Positions 27,448 to 36,983 are shown, numbered from the stretch's first letter. The stretch: 40,806 bases of DNA from Bacteroidia bacterium (GCA_025451115.1 JANWKZ010000132.1:1-40806); one strand, 5' to 3'. The notes: generated by a model from the sequence alone, not told the origin. Numbers and translations: made by a program.

Positions 27448-28224
27448 TTATATCCTTACGCAAATATTGTTTTTATCGAGATAGGTTTTAAGGTCGGGGA
27501 TCTCAATTTCTTTGAAGTGAAAGACGCTGGCCGCAAGCGCTGCATCGGCCTTTCCCTTGGTAAACACATCCTTAAAATCCTGCATTTTTCCCGCACCCCC
27601 ACTGGCGATAACGGGTATATTGACAGCTTCTGATATTTGTTTTGTGATCTCGAGTGCGAAGCCATTTTTGGCCCCGTCGTTATCCATAGAAGTAAGAAGG
27701 ATCTCACCAGCGCCCAGTTTTTCTCCTTCTATGGCCCAGTCTAACGCGCGCTTGGTGGTTCGCATCCTTCCTCCGTTCAAATGAACGAGCCAATCGCTTC
27801 CTTTCTCAAAATTCCCCTTGATATCGAATTGCGTATCAATGGCAAGCACTACGCACTGACTCCCAAAACGGCCCGCCAGTTTGCTGATCAGCTCCGGGTG
27901 TTTGAAAGCGGCAGTATTAACGGATATTTTGTCGGCACCTGAATCTAAAAGAAGTTCTACGTCTTCTACGGAGCGGATGCCACCACCTACGGTGAAGGGA
28001 ATATTTATTTTCGAGGCGATCTTGTTCACTAATTGCGAAAGCGTTTTTCTTTTTTCTTCAGTAGCGCTGATATCAAGAAATACAAGTTCATCGGCTCCGG
28101 CTTCGCTGTAATGAATGGCAAGCTCAACGGGATCGCCGGCGTCACGAAGATGTTCAAAGTGAACGCCCTTCACGGTTCGTCCGTCTTTGATATCGAGGCA
28201 GGGGATGATTCTTTTACTTAGCAT
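27448..28224 (-). CDS. hisF: Imidazole glycerol phosphate synthase cyclase subunit
   Basis: [71 protein letters not shown]. Confidence 0.97.
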   Translation of the reverse strand: MLSKRIIPCLDIKDGRTVKGVHFEHLRDAGDPVELAIHYSEAGADELVFLDISATEEKRKTLSQLVNKIASKINIPFTVGGGIRSVEDVELLLDSGADKISVNTAAFKHPELISKLAGRFGSQCVVLAIDTQFDIKGNFEKGSDWLVHLNGGRMRTTKRALDWAIEGEKLGAGEILLTSMDNDGAKNGFALEITKQISEAVNIPVIASGGAGKMQDFKDVFTKGKADAALAASVFHFKEIEIPDLKTYLDKNNICVRI

Positions 28225-28940
28225 CAGACGTATTTTTTTAGTTCGGCCAGGCTGATCTTTCCTTCGTAGATGGCTTTTCCTATGATCACGCCAGTACAGC
28301 TATTGTTTTTTAAGAGCTCTACATCTTTGATAGACGAAACACCTCCGCTGGCAATTAAATTTGTTTCCGGAAATTTTTCTATGATCCTTTTATAGAGATC
28401 AATTGCCGGACCTTTCAGCATTCCGTCCTTGGAAATGTCGGTACAAAAGATATTCTTTATTCCTTCCTGTAGATTCTGATCGATAAAATCAAAAACAGAC
28501 ACGTTTGTTTCCTCGGCCCAGCCGTGAATAGCCAATTTTTCATTTTTTACGTCTGCCCCAAGTAAGAATTTCCCCGCGCCATACTTTCTTACCAATGAAT
28601 AAAAAACTTCCGGCTCTTTCACGGATAAACTGCCAATAGTAGCTAGTTGGGCACCCGCGTTGAAAACAGATTCCAGGTCTTTCTCTTGTTTGATCCCGCC
28701 CCCGAAATCGATCTCCAGGTTTGTATTTTCCGCGATGCGTTCCAACACCTTCAGGTTTGTGATCATGCCGCTTTTTGCACCATCCAGATCTACAAGGTGT
28801 AACCTTCGTATGCCCGCATCTTCAAATTGCTTCGCAACTTCGAGCGGATCTTCGTTATAGATCGTTTTTTTAGAATAATCTCCCTGAGTAAGTCGCACGC
28901 ACTTACCTTCAATGATATCTATGGCCGGAATGATCTGCAT
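28224..28940 (-). CDS. hisA: ProFAR isomerase
   Basis: [63 protein letters not shown]. Confidence 0.97.
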   Translation of the reverse strand: MQIIPAIDIIEGKCVRLTQGDYSKKTIYNEDPLEVAKQFEDAGIRRLHLVDLDGAKSGMITNLKVLERIAENTNLEIDFGGGIKQEKDLESVFNAGAQLATIGSLSVKEPEVFYSLVRKYGAGKFLLGADVKNEKLAIHGWAEETNVSVFDFIDQNLQEGIKNIFCTDISKDGMLKGPAIDLYKRIIEKFPETNLIASGGVSSIKDVELLKNNSCTGVIIGKAIYEGKISLAELKKYV

Positions 28941-29551
28941 TATAGTTCAAAAAAGTTCTTTAATAGTTTCTCGCCTGCGGTTGCCGATTTTTCAGGATGG
29001 AACTGGGCCGCATAAAAATTGTCTTTGTGCAAAGCGCAGCTATATTCTAAAATGTAATTGGCCGTTGCAATACTGTGTTCGTTTTTCTCTGCGTAGTACC
29101 CATGCACAAAATACATGTATTCATTCTCTTTAATCCCGTTAAACAGGGGCGACTTGAGATCATAGATCTTGTTCCAACCGATCTGCGGAACTTTAATATC
29201 GCCGCTTTTACTCTTGCTTGGCTCATCGGGGGATATAAAGTGCCTTACCGGAACATCAAAAATACCGAGGCATTCCGTATTTCCTTCTTCAGAGCTTTTA
29301 CATAATAATTGCATGCCCAGACAAATGCCGAATAAAGGTTGTTTTAATTCTTTTATAACTGTATCGAGTTTTTTGTCTTTCAAATACTTCATAGCGCTGC
29401 TGGCCTCACCCACACCCGGAAAGATAACTTTGTCGGCTGAACGGATTTCCTCGGCATTATCACTCAGAATAGGAGTCACACCAATGCGTTCCAGCGCGAA
29501 GGTCACAGAACGGATATTGCCTGCATGGTAATTTATGATCACTGCCTTCAT
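28940..29551 (-). CDS. hisH: Imidazole glycerol phosphate synthase glutaminase subunit
   Basis: [46 protein letters not shown]. Confidence 0.97.
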   Translation of the reverse strand: MKAVIINYHAGNIRSVTFALERIGVTPILSDNAEEIRSADKVIFPGVGEASSAMKYLKDKKLDTVIKELKQPLFGICLGMQLLCKSSEEGNTECLGIFDVPVRHFISPDEPSKSKSGDIKVPQIGWNKIYDLKSPLFNGIKENEYMYFVHGYYAEKNEHSIATANYILEYSCALHKDNFYAAQFHPEKSATAGEKLLKNFFEL

Positions 29552-30651
29552 AGAATTCCCTTTGTACTTGGTAACGACATATTATTTGCATCCCGTTTCA
29601 CGGCCATCTTCACGCATTTTGCAAATGCTTTGAAAATGGATTCGATCTTATGGTGTTCGTTCTCGCCTTCAGCTTTTATATTCAGATTGCATTTAGCGGC
29701 ATCACTGAATGATTTGAAGAAGTGAAAGAACATTTCAGTAGGCATTTCACCTATTTTCTCTCTTTTAAAATCGGCTTTCCATTCGATCCAGTTCCTCCCA
29801 CCAAAGTCAAGGGCGACCTGGGCCAGGCAGTCGTCCATGGGAAGACAAAAGCCGTAACGCTCAATTCCTCGTTTGTTGCCCAAAGCTTTCGAGAAGGCTT
29901 CTCCGAGAGCAATTCCAACATCTTCTATTGTGTGGTGCTCATCAATGTGTAAGTCGCCTTCGCAACTAAGAATAAGATCCAGCGCGCCGTGCTTTGCCAG
30001 CTGATCAAGCATGTGATCGAAAAAACCAAGGCCTGTAGAAATTTTTGCTCGACCACTTCCATCAAGATTCAAGTTCACTTGTATTTTGGTCTCATTCGTG
30101 CTCCTAGTGTGAGAAACGAAACGAAACGATTTAGATAAAAAAGAATAAATATCCTTCCAGTTGTCTGTACAAAACGTGACATCGCTTTCCTTTATCTTGT
30201 CGTAATTTTTTATGAAGATACTACCGCAACCAAGGTTTTGTGCCAATTTTACGTCGGTAATTCTATCGCCAATGGTAAAAGAGTTCTTCAGGTCGTAGGA
30301 ACCATCCATATATTTAGTCAGCATGCCCGTGCCGGGTTTACGGGTAGGTTTGTTTTCTTCCGCAAAGGACTTGTCAATACAGATCTCTTCAAATTTGATA
30401 CCTTCTCCTTCCAGCGTTTCAATGACCAGGCGCTGGATCTTATCGAAGATCTCCTGCGGATATTTTGCCGAACCCAGGCCATCCTGGTTTGTTACCATCA
30501 CTAGCTCATAATCAAATTCACGCGCAATTTTACCTAACCAAGTGAATACGCCGGGAAGAAATTTCAATTTTTCAAAGCTGTCGATCTGGAAAGTATCGGG
30601 TGGTTCCCAGATCAAGGTGCCGTCGCGGTCTATGAATAGAACTTTTTTCAT
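29548..30651 (-). CDS. hisB: Bifunctional histidinol-phosphatase / imidazoleglycerol-phosphate dehydratase
   Basis: [20 protein letters not shown] (HAD half) and [37 protein letters not shown]. Start at 30651 gives a 4-bp overlap with hisC. Confidence 0.96.
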   Translation of the reverse strand: MKKVLFIDRDGTLIWEPPDTFQIDSFEKLKFLPGVFTWLGKIAREFDYELVMVTNQDGLGSAKYPQEIFDKIQRLVIETLEGEGIKFEEICIDKSFAEENKPTRKPGTGMLTKYMDGSYDLKNSFTIGDRITDVKLAQNLGCGSIFIKNYDKIKESDVTFCTDNWKDIYSFLSKSFRFVSHTRSTNETKIQVNLNLDGSGRAKISTGLGFFDHMLDQLAKHGALDLILSCEGDLHIDEHHTIEDVGIALGEAFSKALGNKRGIERYGFCLPMDDCLAQVALDFGGRNWIEWKADFKREKIGEMPTEMFFHFFKSFSDAAKCNLNIKAEGENEHHKIESIFKAFAKCVKMAVKRDANNMSLPSTKGIL

Positions 30652-31733
30652 TTGTATGAACTTAAAACATCCAGTAATCTTTGATTCTCTTTCTCCGTAC
30701 CAATGGTCATGCGCAGGCAACCCTCGCAAAGCGCTACGGTTGATCGATTGCGCACTACAATTTGGGCGTCAACCAGGTAGTTATAGAGTTTGTTGGGATC
30801 TTCTGTTTTTACCAAAAGAAAATTTGCTTCGCTCGGATAGATTTTCTTTACGAAAGAAAATTTCTCAAGTGCCGCTGCCAGTTTTCCTCTTTCACTAACG
30901 ATAGTTTTGATCCAATCGTTCACTTGTGCAATGTTCTCCAGCGCTTCAAGGGCGATCTGCTGGGAGACAGAATTGATATTATAGGGGGGCTTTACTTTGT
31001 TGAACACATCAATGATCTGTTGCGAAGCGAAGGCCATTCCCACTCTAAGTCCGGCCATTCCCCAGGCTTTGGAAAGGGTTTGAAGAATGACAAGATTGGG
31101 ATAGTTCAATAGCTCCGGAATTAAACTCCTGTATCCTGCGAAATTAATATAGGCCTCATCAACAACAACGATCCCGTTGAAATTCTCAAGCACCGTTTTT
31201 ATGTCGGCCCACTTCACTCCGTTACCTGTGGGATTATTCGGACAGCAAACAAAGAAGAGTCTTGTATTTTGATTTATCGTTTTTAGAATTCCGGTTGTAT
31301 CTAATTGGAATGTTTCCGGAAGCAAATTCACTTTTCGCACTTCAACATCATTGATATTGGCAGAAACTTCGTACATGCCGTAGGTAGGCGGACAAATGAT
31401 CGCATTGTCAATAGCCGGCCTGCAGAAGGCACGGAAAAGTATATCAATAGCTTCATCACTACCATTTCCTAAAAAGATGTTTTCAATAGGCAACCCTTTT
31501 ATTTTGCTGATCTTTTCTTTCAGTTCTAATTGGAGAGGATCAGGGTAACGATTATAGGACCTCACCCCCGGCCCCTCTCCTGCAGGAGAGGGGAGAGGTG
31601 ATCCGTATGAATTTTCATTAGCGTCAAGGAAAATACCTTCTTTTCCCTTATACTCATCACGTGCCGAAGAGTAGGGCGTAAGGTTTTTTATATTGTGCCT
31701 TAAAATAGTATCTATGTCGAATTCCTTTTTCAT
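30648..31733 (-). CDS. hisC: Histidinol-phosphate aminotransferase
   Basis: [13 protein letters not shown]...[61 protein letters not shown]. Confidence 0.97.
   Translation of the reverse strand: MKKEFDIDTILRHNIKNLTPYSSARDEYKGKEGIFLDANENSYGSPLPSPAGEGPGVRSYNRYPDPLQLELKEKISKIKGLPIENIFLGNGSDEAIDILFRAFCRPAIDNAIICPPTYGMYEVSANINDVEVRKVNLLPETFQLDTTGILKTINQNTRLFFVCCPNNPTGNGVKWADIKTVLENFNGIVVVDEAYINFAGYRSLIPELLNYPNLVILQTLSKAWGMAGLRVGMAFASQQIIDVFNKVKPPYNINSVSQQIALEALENIAQVNDWIKTIVSERGKLAAALEKFSFVKKIYPSEANFLLVKTEDPNKLYNYLVDAQIVVRNRSTVALCEGCLRMTIGTEKENQRLLDVLSSYK
31558..31604. repeat. Palindromic repeat element embedded in frame within hisC
   Basis: CCTCACCCCCGGCCCCTCTCCTGCAGGAGAGGGGAGAGGTGATCC contains a perfect 22-bp palindrome CCCCTCTCCTGCAGGAGAGGGG (31572-31593). 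Confidence 0.7.
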
Positions 31734-33004
31734 TTTATTCTTAAAGTAACCGCGTTCTTGTGTGCATCCAGGCCTTCGGCCTCTGCCATCAATTCAATTG
31801 TTTTTCCGATATTCTTTATTCCCTGTTTGCTTAATTTCTGAAAGGTAATTTTTTTCACAAAACTATCCAAAGAAACTCCGCTATAGGCTTTTGCAAAGCC
31901 ATTCGTAGGCAAGGTATGATTTGTGCCGCTGGCGTAGTCGCCGGCGCTTTCGGGAGAGTAATTTCCCAGGAAGATAGACCCCGCGTTCACGATCTTCGAG
32001 GCGAGTTTCTCATCACTCTTACAACTGATGATCAAGTGCTCAGGTGCGTACTCGTTGATCATTTCTGTGGCTTCCTTGTCATTTCTGACTAAAATAGCTT
32101 TACTGTTCTCAAGGGCTTTCAGGGCAATGTCTTTGCGCGGTAATTTTTCTACCTGCAGTTCTATCTCCGCCTGTACTTTTTCAATGACCTTCTCATCGGA
32201 CGAAATCAGTATAACCTGGGAATCGGCTCCGTGTTCGGCCTGCGACAAGAGGTCGGCGGCTACAAAAGAAGGCACACAGGTTTTATCGGACCATACGCAG
32301 ACTTCAGAAGGACCGGCGGGCATATCGATGGCAATTCCTTCTTTATTGATGAGTTGTTTGGCGCAGGTCACATATTGATTGCCGGGACCAAATATTTTGT
32401 AGACCTGCGGAATAGTTTCTGTTCCGTAAGCCATAGCTCCGATAGCCTGAACTCCGCCCACTTTAAATATTTTTTTTATTCCCACGAATTGCGCTGCAAA
32501 AAGGATGGCGGGGTTTACTGTTCCGTTAGCCGCGGGCGGCGTACACAAAATAATTTCCTTGCATCCCGCGATCTTTGCCGGGATACCCAACATAAGTATT
32601 GTAGAAAACAAAGGCGCACTTCCGCCGGGAATGTAAAGCCCCACTTTCTCGATAGCCACTGATCTTCTCCAGCATTTTACGCCTGGAGAGGTGATGATCG
32701 TTTTTACAGGTTGCTCTTGCGCCTTATGAAATTTTCGGATGTTCTCAGCCGCTTGTTTTATAGCTTTCTTTAATTCCTTACTTACCAAATTGGCAGCCGA
32801 GGCAGATTCTTCCTTGCTTACTTCAAATTGCGCTAAGGTTGCCTTGTCAAACTGCAGGGTGTATTTCTTTATGGCTGTATCGCCATTCTGTTTTACATCC
32901 TGCAGAACGTTTTGTACGGTAGTTTCCAAAGAAGAATTATCTAAGGCAGGACGCTTCAGAAGTTCTTTCCAGGCAGTTCTATCGGGATACTTAATTAGTC
33001 TCAT
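31730..33004 (-). CDS. hisD: Histidinol dehydrogenase
   Basis: GLYIPGGSAPLFSTILMLGIPAKIAGC, FKVGGVQAIGAMAYGTETIPQVYKIFGPGNQYVT, DMPAGPSEV, LLSQAEHGADSQ. Confidence 0.97.
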   Translation of the reverse strand: MRLIKYPDRTAWKELLKRPALDNSSLETTVQNVLQDVKQNGDTAIKKYTLQFDKATLAQFEVSKEESASAANLVSKELKKAIKQAAENIRKFHKAQEQPVKTIITSPGVKCWRRSVAIEKVGLYIPGGSAPLFSTILMLGIPAKIAGCKEIILCTPPAANGTVNPAILFAAQFVGIKKIFKVGGVQAIGAMAYGTETIPQVYKIFGPGNQYVTCAKQLINKEGIAIDMPAGPSEVCVWSDKTCVPSFVAADLLSQAEHGADSQVILISSDEKVIEKVQAEIELQVEKLPRKDIALKALENSKAILVRNDKEATEMINEYAPEHLIISCKSDEKLASKIVNAGSIFLGNYSPESAGDYASGTNHTLPTNGFAKAYSGVSLDSFVKKITFQKLSKQGIKNIGKTIELMAEAEGLDAHKNAVTLRIK

Positions 33005-33855
33005 AGGATCATTTTTTCGATGGGTACAACCAAAATTCCCTGGGCGCCGTTAGCTTTCAATTTCTCAATGATCTCCCAAAACTCGTCTTCCTGCACTACG
33101 CTGTGTACTGAGCTCCATCCTTTTTCGGCCAGCGGAAGAATGGTTGGGCTTTTCATGCCCGGAAGAATATCACAAATGGTCTTTAGTTTATTGTTAGGCG
33201 CATTCAGTAAAATGTACTTATTGCTTTTGGCCGAGCGTAGAGCGTTCATCCGGAATAATAATTTTTCCAGGAGGGCTTTCTTCTCTTTATCTAAATTCTT
33301 GTTCGAAACAAGCGCTGCCTGCGACTTAAGAATAACCTCTACTTCCTTTAAACCATTCGTAAAAAGTGTGCTGCCCGAACTTACCAGGTCGCAAATAGCA
33401 TCAGCTAAACCAATGCCCGGCGCAATTTCAACCGAGCCGCTTATCTCATGTATTTCTGCTTTGATCTTCTTCTTCTTTAAATAACCTGAAAGTATAGTTG
33501 CGTAGGAGGTAGCTATTCGGAGTCCCTTCAGATCCTTTGCACTCTTGTAGGTCTTATCCTTTGGAATGGCGATCGACAACCTGCATTTTCCAAAACCAAG
33601 TCGCTGCACGGTCTTTACATTCCTGTTCTTTTCCAGGAGAACATTTTCTCCTACAATTCCAATGTCGGCTACTCCATCTTCCACATATTGCGGAATATCA
33701 TCGTCGCGCAGGAAGAATACCTCCAGCGGAAAATTATAGGCTTCGGCTTTCAGCTTATTGAGCCCGTTATCGAACTCGATGCCGCATTCTTTGAGCAGTT
33801 TAAGCGAACTTTCGCTTAAGCGTCCTGATTTCTGTATTGCGATCTTTAACTTCAT
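33001..33855 (-). CDS. hisG: ATP phosphoribosyltransferase (long form)
   Basis: MKLKIAIQKSGRLSESSLKLLKECG, FLRDDDIPQYVEDGVADIGIVGENVL, ISGSVEIAPGIGLADAICDLVSSGSTL. Confidence 0.96.
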   Translation of the reverse strand: MKLKIAIQKSGRLSESSLKLLKECGIEFDNGLNKLKAEAYNFPLEVFFLRDDDIPQYVEDGVADIGIVGENVLLEKNRNVKTVQRLGFGKCRLSIAIPKDKTYKSAKDLKGLRIATSYATILSGYLKKKKIKAEIHEISGSVEIAPGIGLADAICDLVSSGSTLFTNGLKEVEVILKSQAALVSNKNLDKEKKALLEKLLFRMNALRSAKSNKYILLNAPNNKLKTICDILPGMKSPTILPLAEKGWSSVHSVVQEDEFWEIIEKLKANGAQGILVVPIEKMIL

Positions 33856-33883
33856 ATCATCTTAATTATTAAATATACTAAAT

Positions 33884-33970
33884 AAAAAAAGGCCTACCGT
33901 TTGGTAAGCCTTTTAATGTTTTATTGCTTATTGCATATACAAAATCATTACAGCCTACCTTGAGGGTAAG
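33884..33970 (-). promoter_or_regulatory. his operon attenuator (mutually exclusive hairpins with intrinsic terminator)
   Basis: Minus-strand RNA: segment 1 CUUACC (33970-33965), segment 2 GGUAGGC (33959-33953), segment 3 GGCUUACC (33910-33903), segment 4 GGUAGGCC (33898-33891), then U7 (33890-33884). 1:2, 2:3 and 3:4 can all pair. Confidence 0.88.
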
Positions 33971-34004
33971 AGTGATGATGAGTATGTGCAAATTGCTTTT
34001 TCAT
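33948..34004 (-). CDS. his operon leader peptide, MKKQFAHTHHHSYPQGRL
   Basis: 19-codon ORF (with stop) on the minus strand, with His codons CAT-ACT-CAT-CAT-CAC directly before the attenuator stems. Too short for the supplied ORF track. Confidence 0.88.
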   Translation of the reverse strand: MKKQFAHTHHHSYPQGRL

Positions 34005-34014
34005 TTCTGTGCAA

Positions 34015-34047
34015 CAAATGTATGGAAAAATCCGGATACCCGCCAAA
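34015..34047 (-). promoter_or_regulatory. Candidate his operon promoter TTTG-N21-TACATTTG
   Basis: Minus strand: TTTG (34047-34044), 21-bp spacer, TACATTTG (34022-34015, exact TAnnTTTG), 10 nt before the leader ATG. Confidence 0.65.
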
Positions 34048-34048
34048 T

Positions 34049-34594
34049 TTAATTTTTTTTGGCCTTTCCGATAGCGGATATTCCCAGGCTTTCGGAGTAA
34101 AGAATGAAGGTTTCCGGTTTTTCATCGAGATAGAGCACAGGAACCTGTTCCCCGGGCTTCAGATCTATCTCTTGTTTATTACCAATAAAGGGCACCATGC
34201 CGTCAAATCCCTGTCCAAGCCGGTCGTTATAGATCACATGGATGAAAATGTAGCCGGCTGATTGCGTGATGCTATGGGCACCTGTGTTTCCGTGGATCTC
34301 AGATTTCTCTACAATACCCATGGTCACATTTCCATTGCGACAAAGATTCACCGCTTTCATGCCATTCAACATCATGGCCACACCCATTAGTTCGAATAAA
34401 GCTGCAATGCCGGCTCCCCAAAGTATTCCTGAAACGAGGTCGTCCCATTTCCACCAGCTGATCATCCCAACAAGCGGGATGATCAGAAGTGAGCCAATAA
34501 GTATGCCTTTTACTTTTTTACGGTTCTTGCTGAACAGCGGATCGGAATAATTAATATCCCTGGGCGTGTTCTTTAATAATTCGGCTGGTATCAT
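34049..34594 (-). CDS. Hypothetical membrane protein (DUF3592-like)
   Basis: Two TM segments, then a soluble domain ending GEQVPVLYLDEKPETFILYS. Confidence 0.78.
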   Translation of the reverse strand: MIPAELLKNTPRDINYSDPLFSKNRKKVKGILIGSLLIIPLVGMISWWKWDDLVSGILWGAGIAALFELMGVAMMLNGMKAVNLCRNGNVTMGIVEKSEIHGNTGAHSITQSAGYIFIHVIYNDRLGQGFDGMVPFIGNKQEIDLKPGEQVPVLYLDEKPETFILYSESLGISAIGKAKKN

Positions 34595-34619
34595 GGCTTC
34601 GTTTTTTTAAGGGTTAATA

Positions 34620-35183
34620 CTATTTGCGTTTCAGGCTTTTTGTGATCTCGATCATGCTACGGATCGTAGCTTCTGAGTGTGCCACACCCGAAATATCTTC
34701 AAAAGAGTAGTATGTACTTTTATCTTTAGGATCTTCATAAGTGGCGAAGAAGTGATAACAAGTTACATCTTCAAGATTTACAGTCGACCACATGAACAGG
34801 CGGGGCTCATTAATGATATGCTTGCAAGACGAAGGGTCGTTGTTGTACTTCATTGTTTCCATTACAGGAGCCATGCTTGAGTCTATAGGCAGATCGGCAT
34901 CGGCCATATTTGAGTATATCCTCATTTTGAAGTTATCGCCTGCCAGTATATCCATAGCACCGGTGTACTCTGATTTTGCAAAGGTCAGCTTTTTAGCAAT
35001 TGAATCAGGGACGCTAAGGGTAAGCTGCAAGCCATCTACGCCTTTATTTTCAAGGTCTACTGTTACCGGAGGTCCGCTTGGGACTGTCGCTGCGTCCGTT
35101 TTTGTTTCGTCCGTTTTAGCGCTGTTGCACGCGGTGAAGGCGATCATGGCCAACATACCCGCGAAGAGAATTGATTTTTTCAT
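34620..35183 (-). CDS. Hypothetical lipoprotein
   Basis: Lipobox MKKSILFAGMLAMIAFTACNSAKTDE. Confidence 0.8.
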   Translation of the reverse strand: MKKSILFAGMLAMIAFTACNSAKTDETKTDAATVPSGPPVTVDLENKGVDGLQLTLSVPDSIAKKLTFAKSEYTGAMDILAGDNFKMRIYSNMADADLPIDSSMAPVMETMKYNNDPSSCKHIINEPRLFMWSTVNLEDVTCYHFFATYEDPKDKSTYYSFEDISGVAHSEATIRSMIEITKSLKRK

Positions 35184-35218
35184 AACTGTTTGTTTTTATT
35201 TTTTTTGATTGGTTTTAC

Positions 35219-35683
35219 TTATTGGATCATGATGAGCTTGTAATTGCCTTCTATTTTCGATACGATAACAAGCCAGGCTTCTTTGTCGCCGTTCTTTATC
35301 TTGTAAACCGCTCCTTTACCTAAGCCGCTGTGATAACCGGCTTCGCTGGAACATGCGATCGACTCGCCGCTTCCTAGCAGGATGCCTCCGTTCTTCTCAA
35401 CCAGGCCTGCGTAGTGTTTAAGTATGCCGTCGGCCGTCAAAAAAGTTTTATTGTCGAAATTCAGGTAGTCGATGTCGGTAAGTTTGCCACTTACTTTGGT
35501 CTTGCCTTCGTCGTTGTAATCGATCACGATATCAAAGTCGCCACTTTGTTCTGTAAGCTCATTGATCTCGTAATTTTTAGAGACTCTTTTGTAATCAGCT
35601 GGATCCTTATGCCCTTCCTGGGCAGATAAAAAATTTGTGCTGATGATAAGCAATGCTGTGAAGATGTAACTGAGCGTTTTCAT
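35219..35683 (-). CDS. Hypothetical secreted protein
   Basis: Signal peptide MKTLSYIFTALLIISTNFLSAQ; 154 aa. Confidence 0.75.
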   Translation of the reverse strand: MKTLSYIFTALLIISTNFLSAQEGHKDPADYKRVSKNYEINELTEQSGDFDIVIDYNDEGKTKVSGKLTDIDYLNFDNKTFLTADGILKHYAGLVEKNGGILLGSGESIACSSEAGYHSGLGKGAVYKIKNGDKEAWLVIVSKIEGNYKLIMIQ

Positions 35684-35721
35684 ATTATTTATTTTTTATG
35701 GTTATTATTTGTTCTTTATTT

Positions 35722-36942
35722 TTAAAATTCAATGTTCACGCTTTGTGTCTCGATCACGGGCGCCGGACCATTGCTTCCTCCTCTGCCGGAACGTGAACCA
35801 TCTTTGCCATAATTGCCCTGGTCGCCGCTTTTGGTGTTACCACTTCCTCCGGAACCCACCGCTCCGCCGCTTCCATACGATCCGCCGCTTCCGCCAACAT
35901 TTGTAAGGATGATCGCCGATTCATATTTCTTTGCAGAGGGGTCCATATATACTTTTATTTTTCCGCCATTGCCACCATTGGAACCATTTCCTCCTTTACC
36001 ACCGTTACCGCCACGTCCTCCGTATGCTCCACCTCCGCCTTTGCCCCCTCGTCCACCGCGTCCGCCATCTCCTCCGCAACCGCCATTGGCCGATACGGTG
36101 ATCTTAGCTTTTGTTGGATCAACAATATAAAACCCTTGCTTATCCGTATTCAGACTTTTTACTTTTACATACAGCATTTCCTTATTCAGATTAGCATCCA
36201 TCGCGGCCTTCACAAAAACTTCTACTTCCTGTCCGTCGCCGCCCTCTTCTCCGTCATCGGCATCGCCACCATCGTTTCCTCTTTCCCCGTCGCCAACCGA
36301 TTTCATGCCATCGCCATCGTAACCTGATTTTCCGTTGCGACCACAAAAGCCCTGAAAATTCGCGAGCAGATCGGCATCAAATAGTAAGGGTATTTGCAGG
36401 CTTTGACTTACCGACGGGTCGGATTTAACAGAGGCTTTCAGGGTCACTTTGTTATTGGGGATCGCTTTCATGTCGCGGCTTATAGTGAGTACGCCATTCT
36501 CGAAAGTGCCGCCCTCTACCTCAATGAGATAATCACTCCATGATGTTAAACCATTTCCTGCTCCAATGGTTGTTAGTTCTTTTCCGTTGTCGAGGCCGGC
36601 TTTGATGATCATGTTGAAGATTGAACCGAAGGTTTGGCCGTTGTTATCGCCTGCATAGGAAATGGCAAGGCTCTGCACTTTCTTGCCCTCAAGGGTATTC
36701 GCCCTTTCAAGTTTTTTCTTTTTGTTCTTTTGGACTTTAAAGTAGATGATGCCACCTATTATCACTCCGCCAAGTACCGCAGCACTGATAATGCCTTTGG
36801 TTATTTCGGCACTGCTTTCCGAACTGCTTTCCTGTGCTTTTACCTGTTGACTGAACAGGGCCAGGATAAGGATCGGGTAAATTAATTTTTTACAAATGGT
36901 GTTTATTGTAACACCAGAGTATTTGTGAAGCTTTGCTTTCAT
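35722..36942 (-). CDS. Secreted/membrane-anchored Gly-rich repeat protein
   Basis: Start MKAKLHKYSG at 36942. TM segment GIISAAVLGGVIIGGIIYF, then Gly-rich tracts GGCGGDGGRGGRGGKGGGGAYGGRGGNGGKGGNGSNGGNGG and SGGSYGSGGAVGSGGSG. Confidence 0.85.
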   Translation of the reverse strand: MKAKLHKYSGVTINTICKKLIYPILILALFSQQVKAQESSSESSAEITKGIISAAVLGGVIIGGIIYFKVQKNKKKKLERANTLEGKKVQSLAISYAGDNNGQTFGSIFNMIIKAGLDNGKELTTIGAGNGLTSWSDYLIEVEGGTFENGVLTISRDMKAIPNNKVTLKASVKSDPSVSQSLQIPLLFDADLLANFQGFCGRNGKSGYDGDGMKSVGDGERGNDGGDADDGEEGGDGQEVEVFVKAAMDANLNKEMLYVKVKSLNTDKQGFYIVDPTKAKITVSANGGCGGDGGRGGRGGKGGGGAYGGRGGNGGKGGNGSNGGNGGKIKVYMDPSAKKYESAIILTNVGGSGGSYGSGGAVGSGGSGNTKSGDQGNYGKDGSRSGRGGSNGPAPVIETQSVNIEF

Positions 36943-36975
36943 GACTCTTTTTTTAGATTGTTTTGATTTCTGAAC

Positions 36976-36983
36976 CAAAAGTA
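36976..36983 (-). promoter_or_regulatory. Candidate -7 box TACTTTTG for the Gly-rich gene
   Basis: Minus-strand TACTTTTG (exact TAnnTTTG) 33 nt upstream of the ATG at 36942. No well-spaced -33 TTG. Confidence 0.5.

Noticed and set aside
30652-30729. N-terminal extension of hisB in the ORF track
   Set aside because: The extension overlaps hisC. The HAD motif starts at [11 protein letters not shown] (30651), giving the ATGA overlap seen elsewhere in the operon.
33986-34261. Plus-strand ORF overlapping the his leader region
   Set aside because: It runs antisense through both the leader peptide and the 34049-34594 gene and has no recognisable features.
35813-36130. Proline-rich plus-strand ORF (PPLPPLEPFPPLPPLPPRPP)
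   Set aside because: Complement of Gly codons in the Gly-rich gene: GGN read antisense gives NCC/Pro runs.
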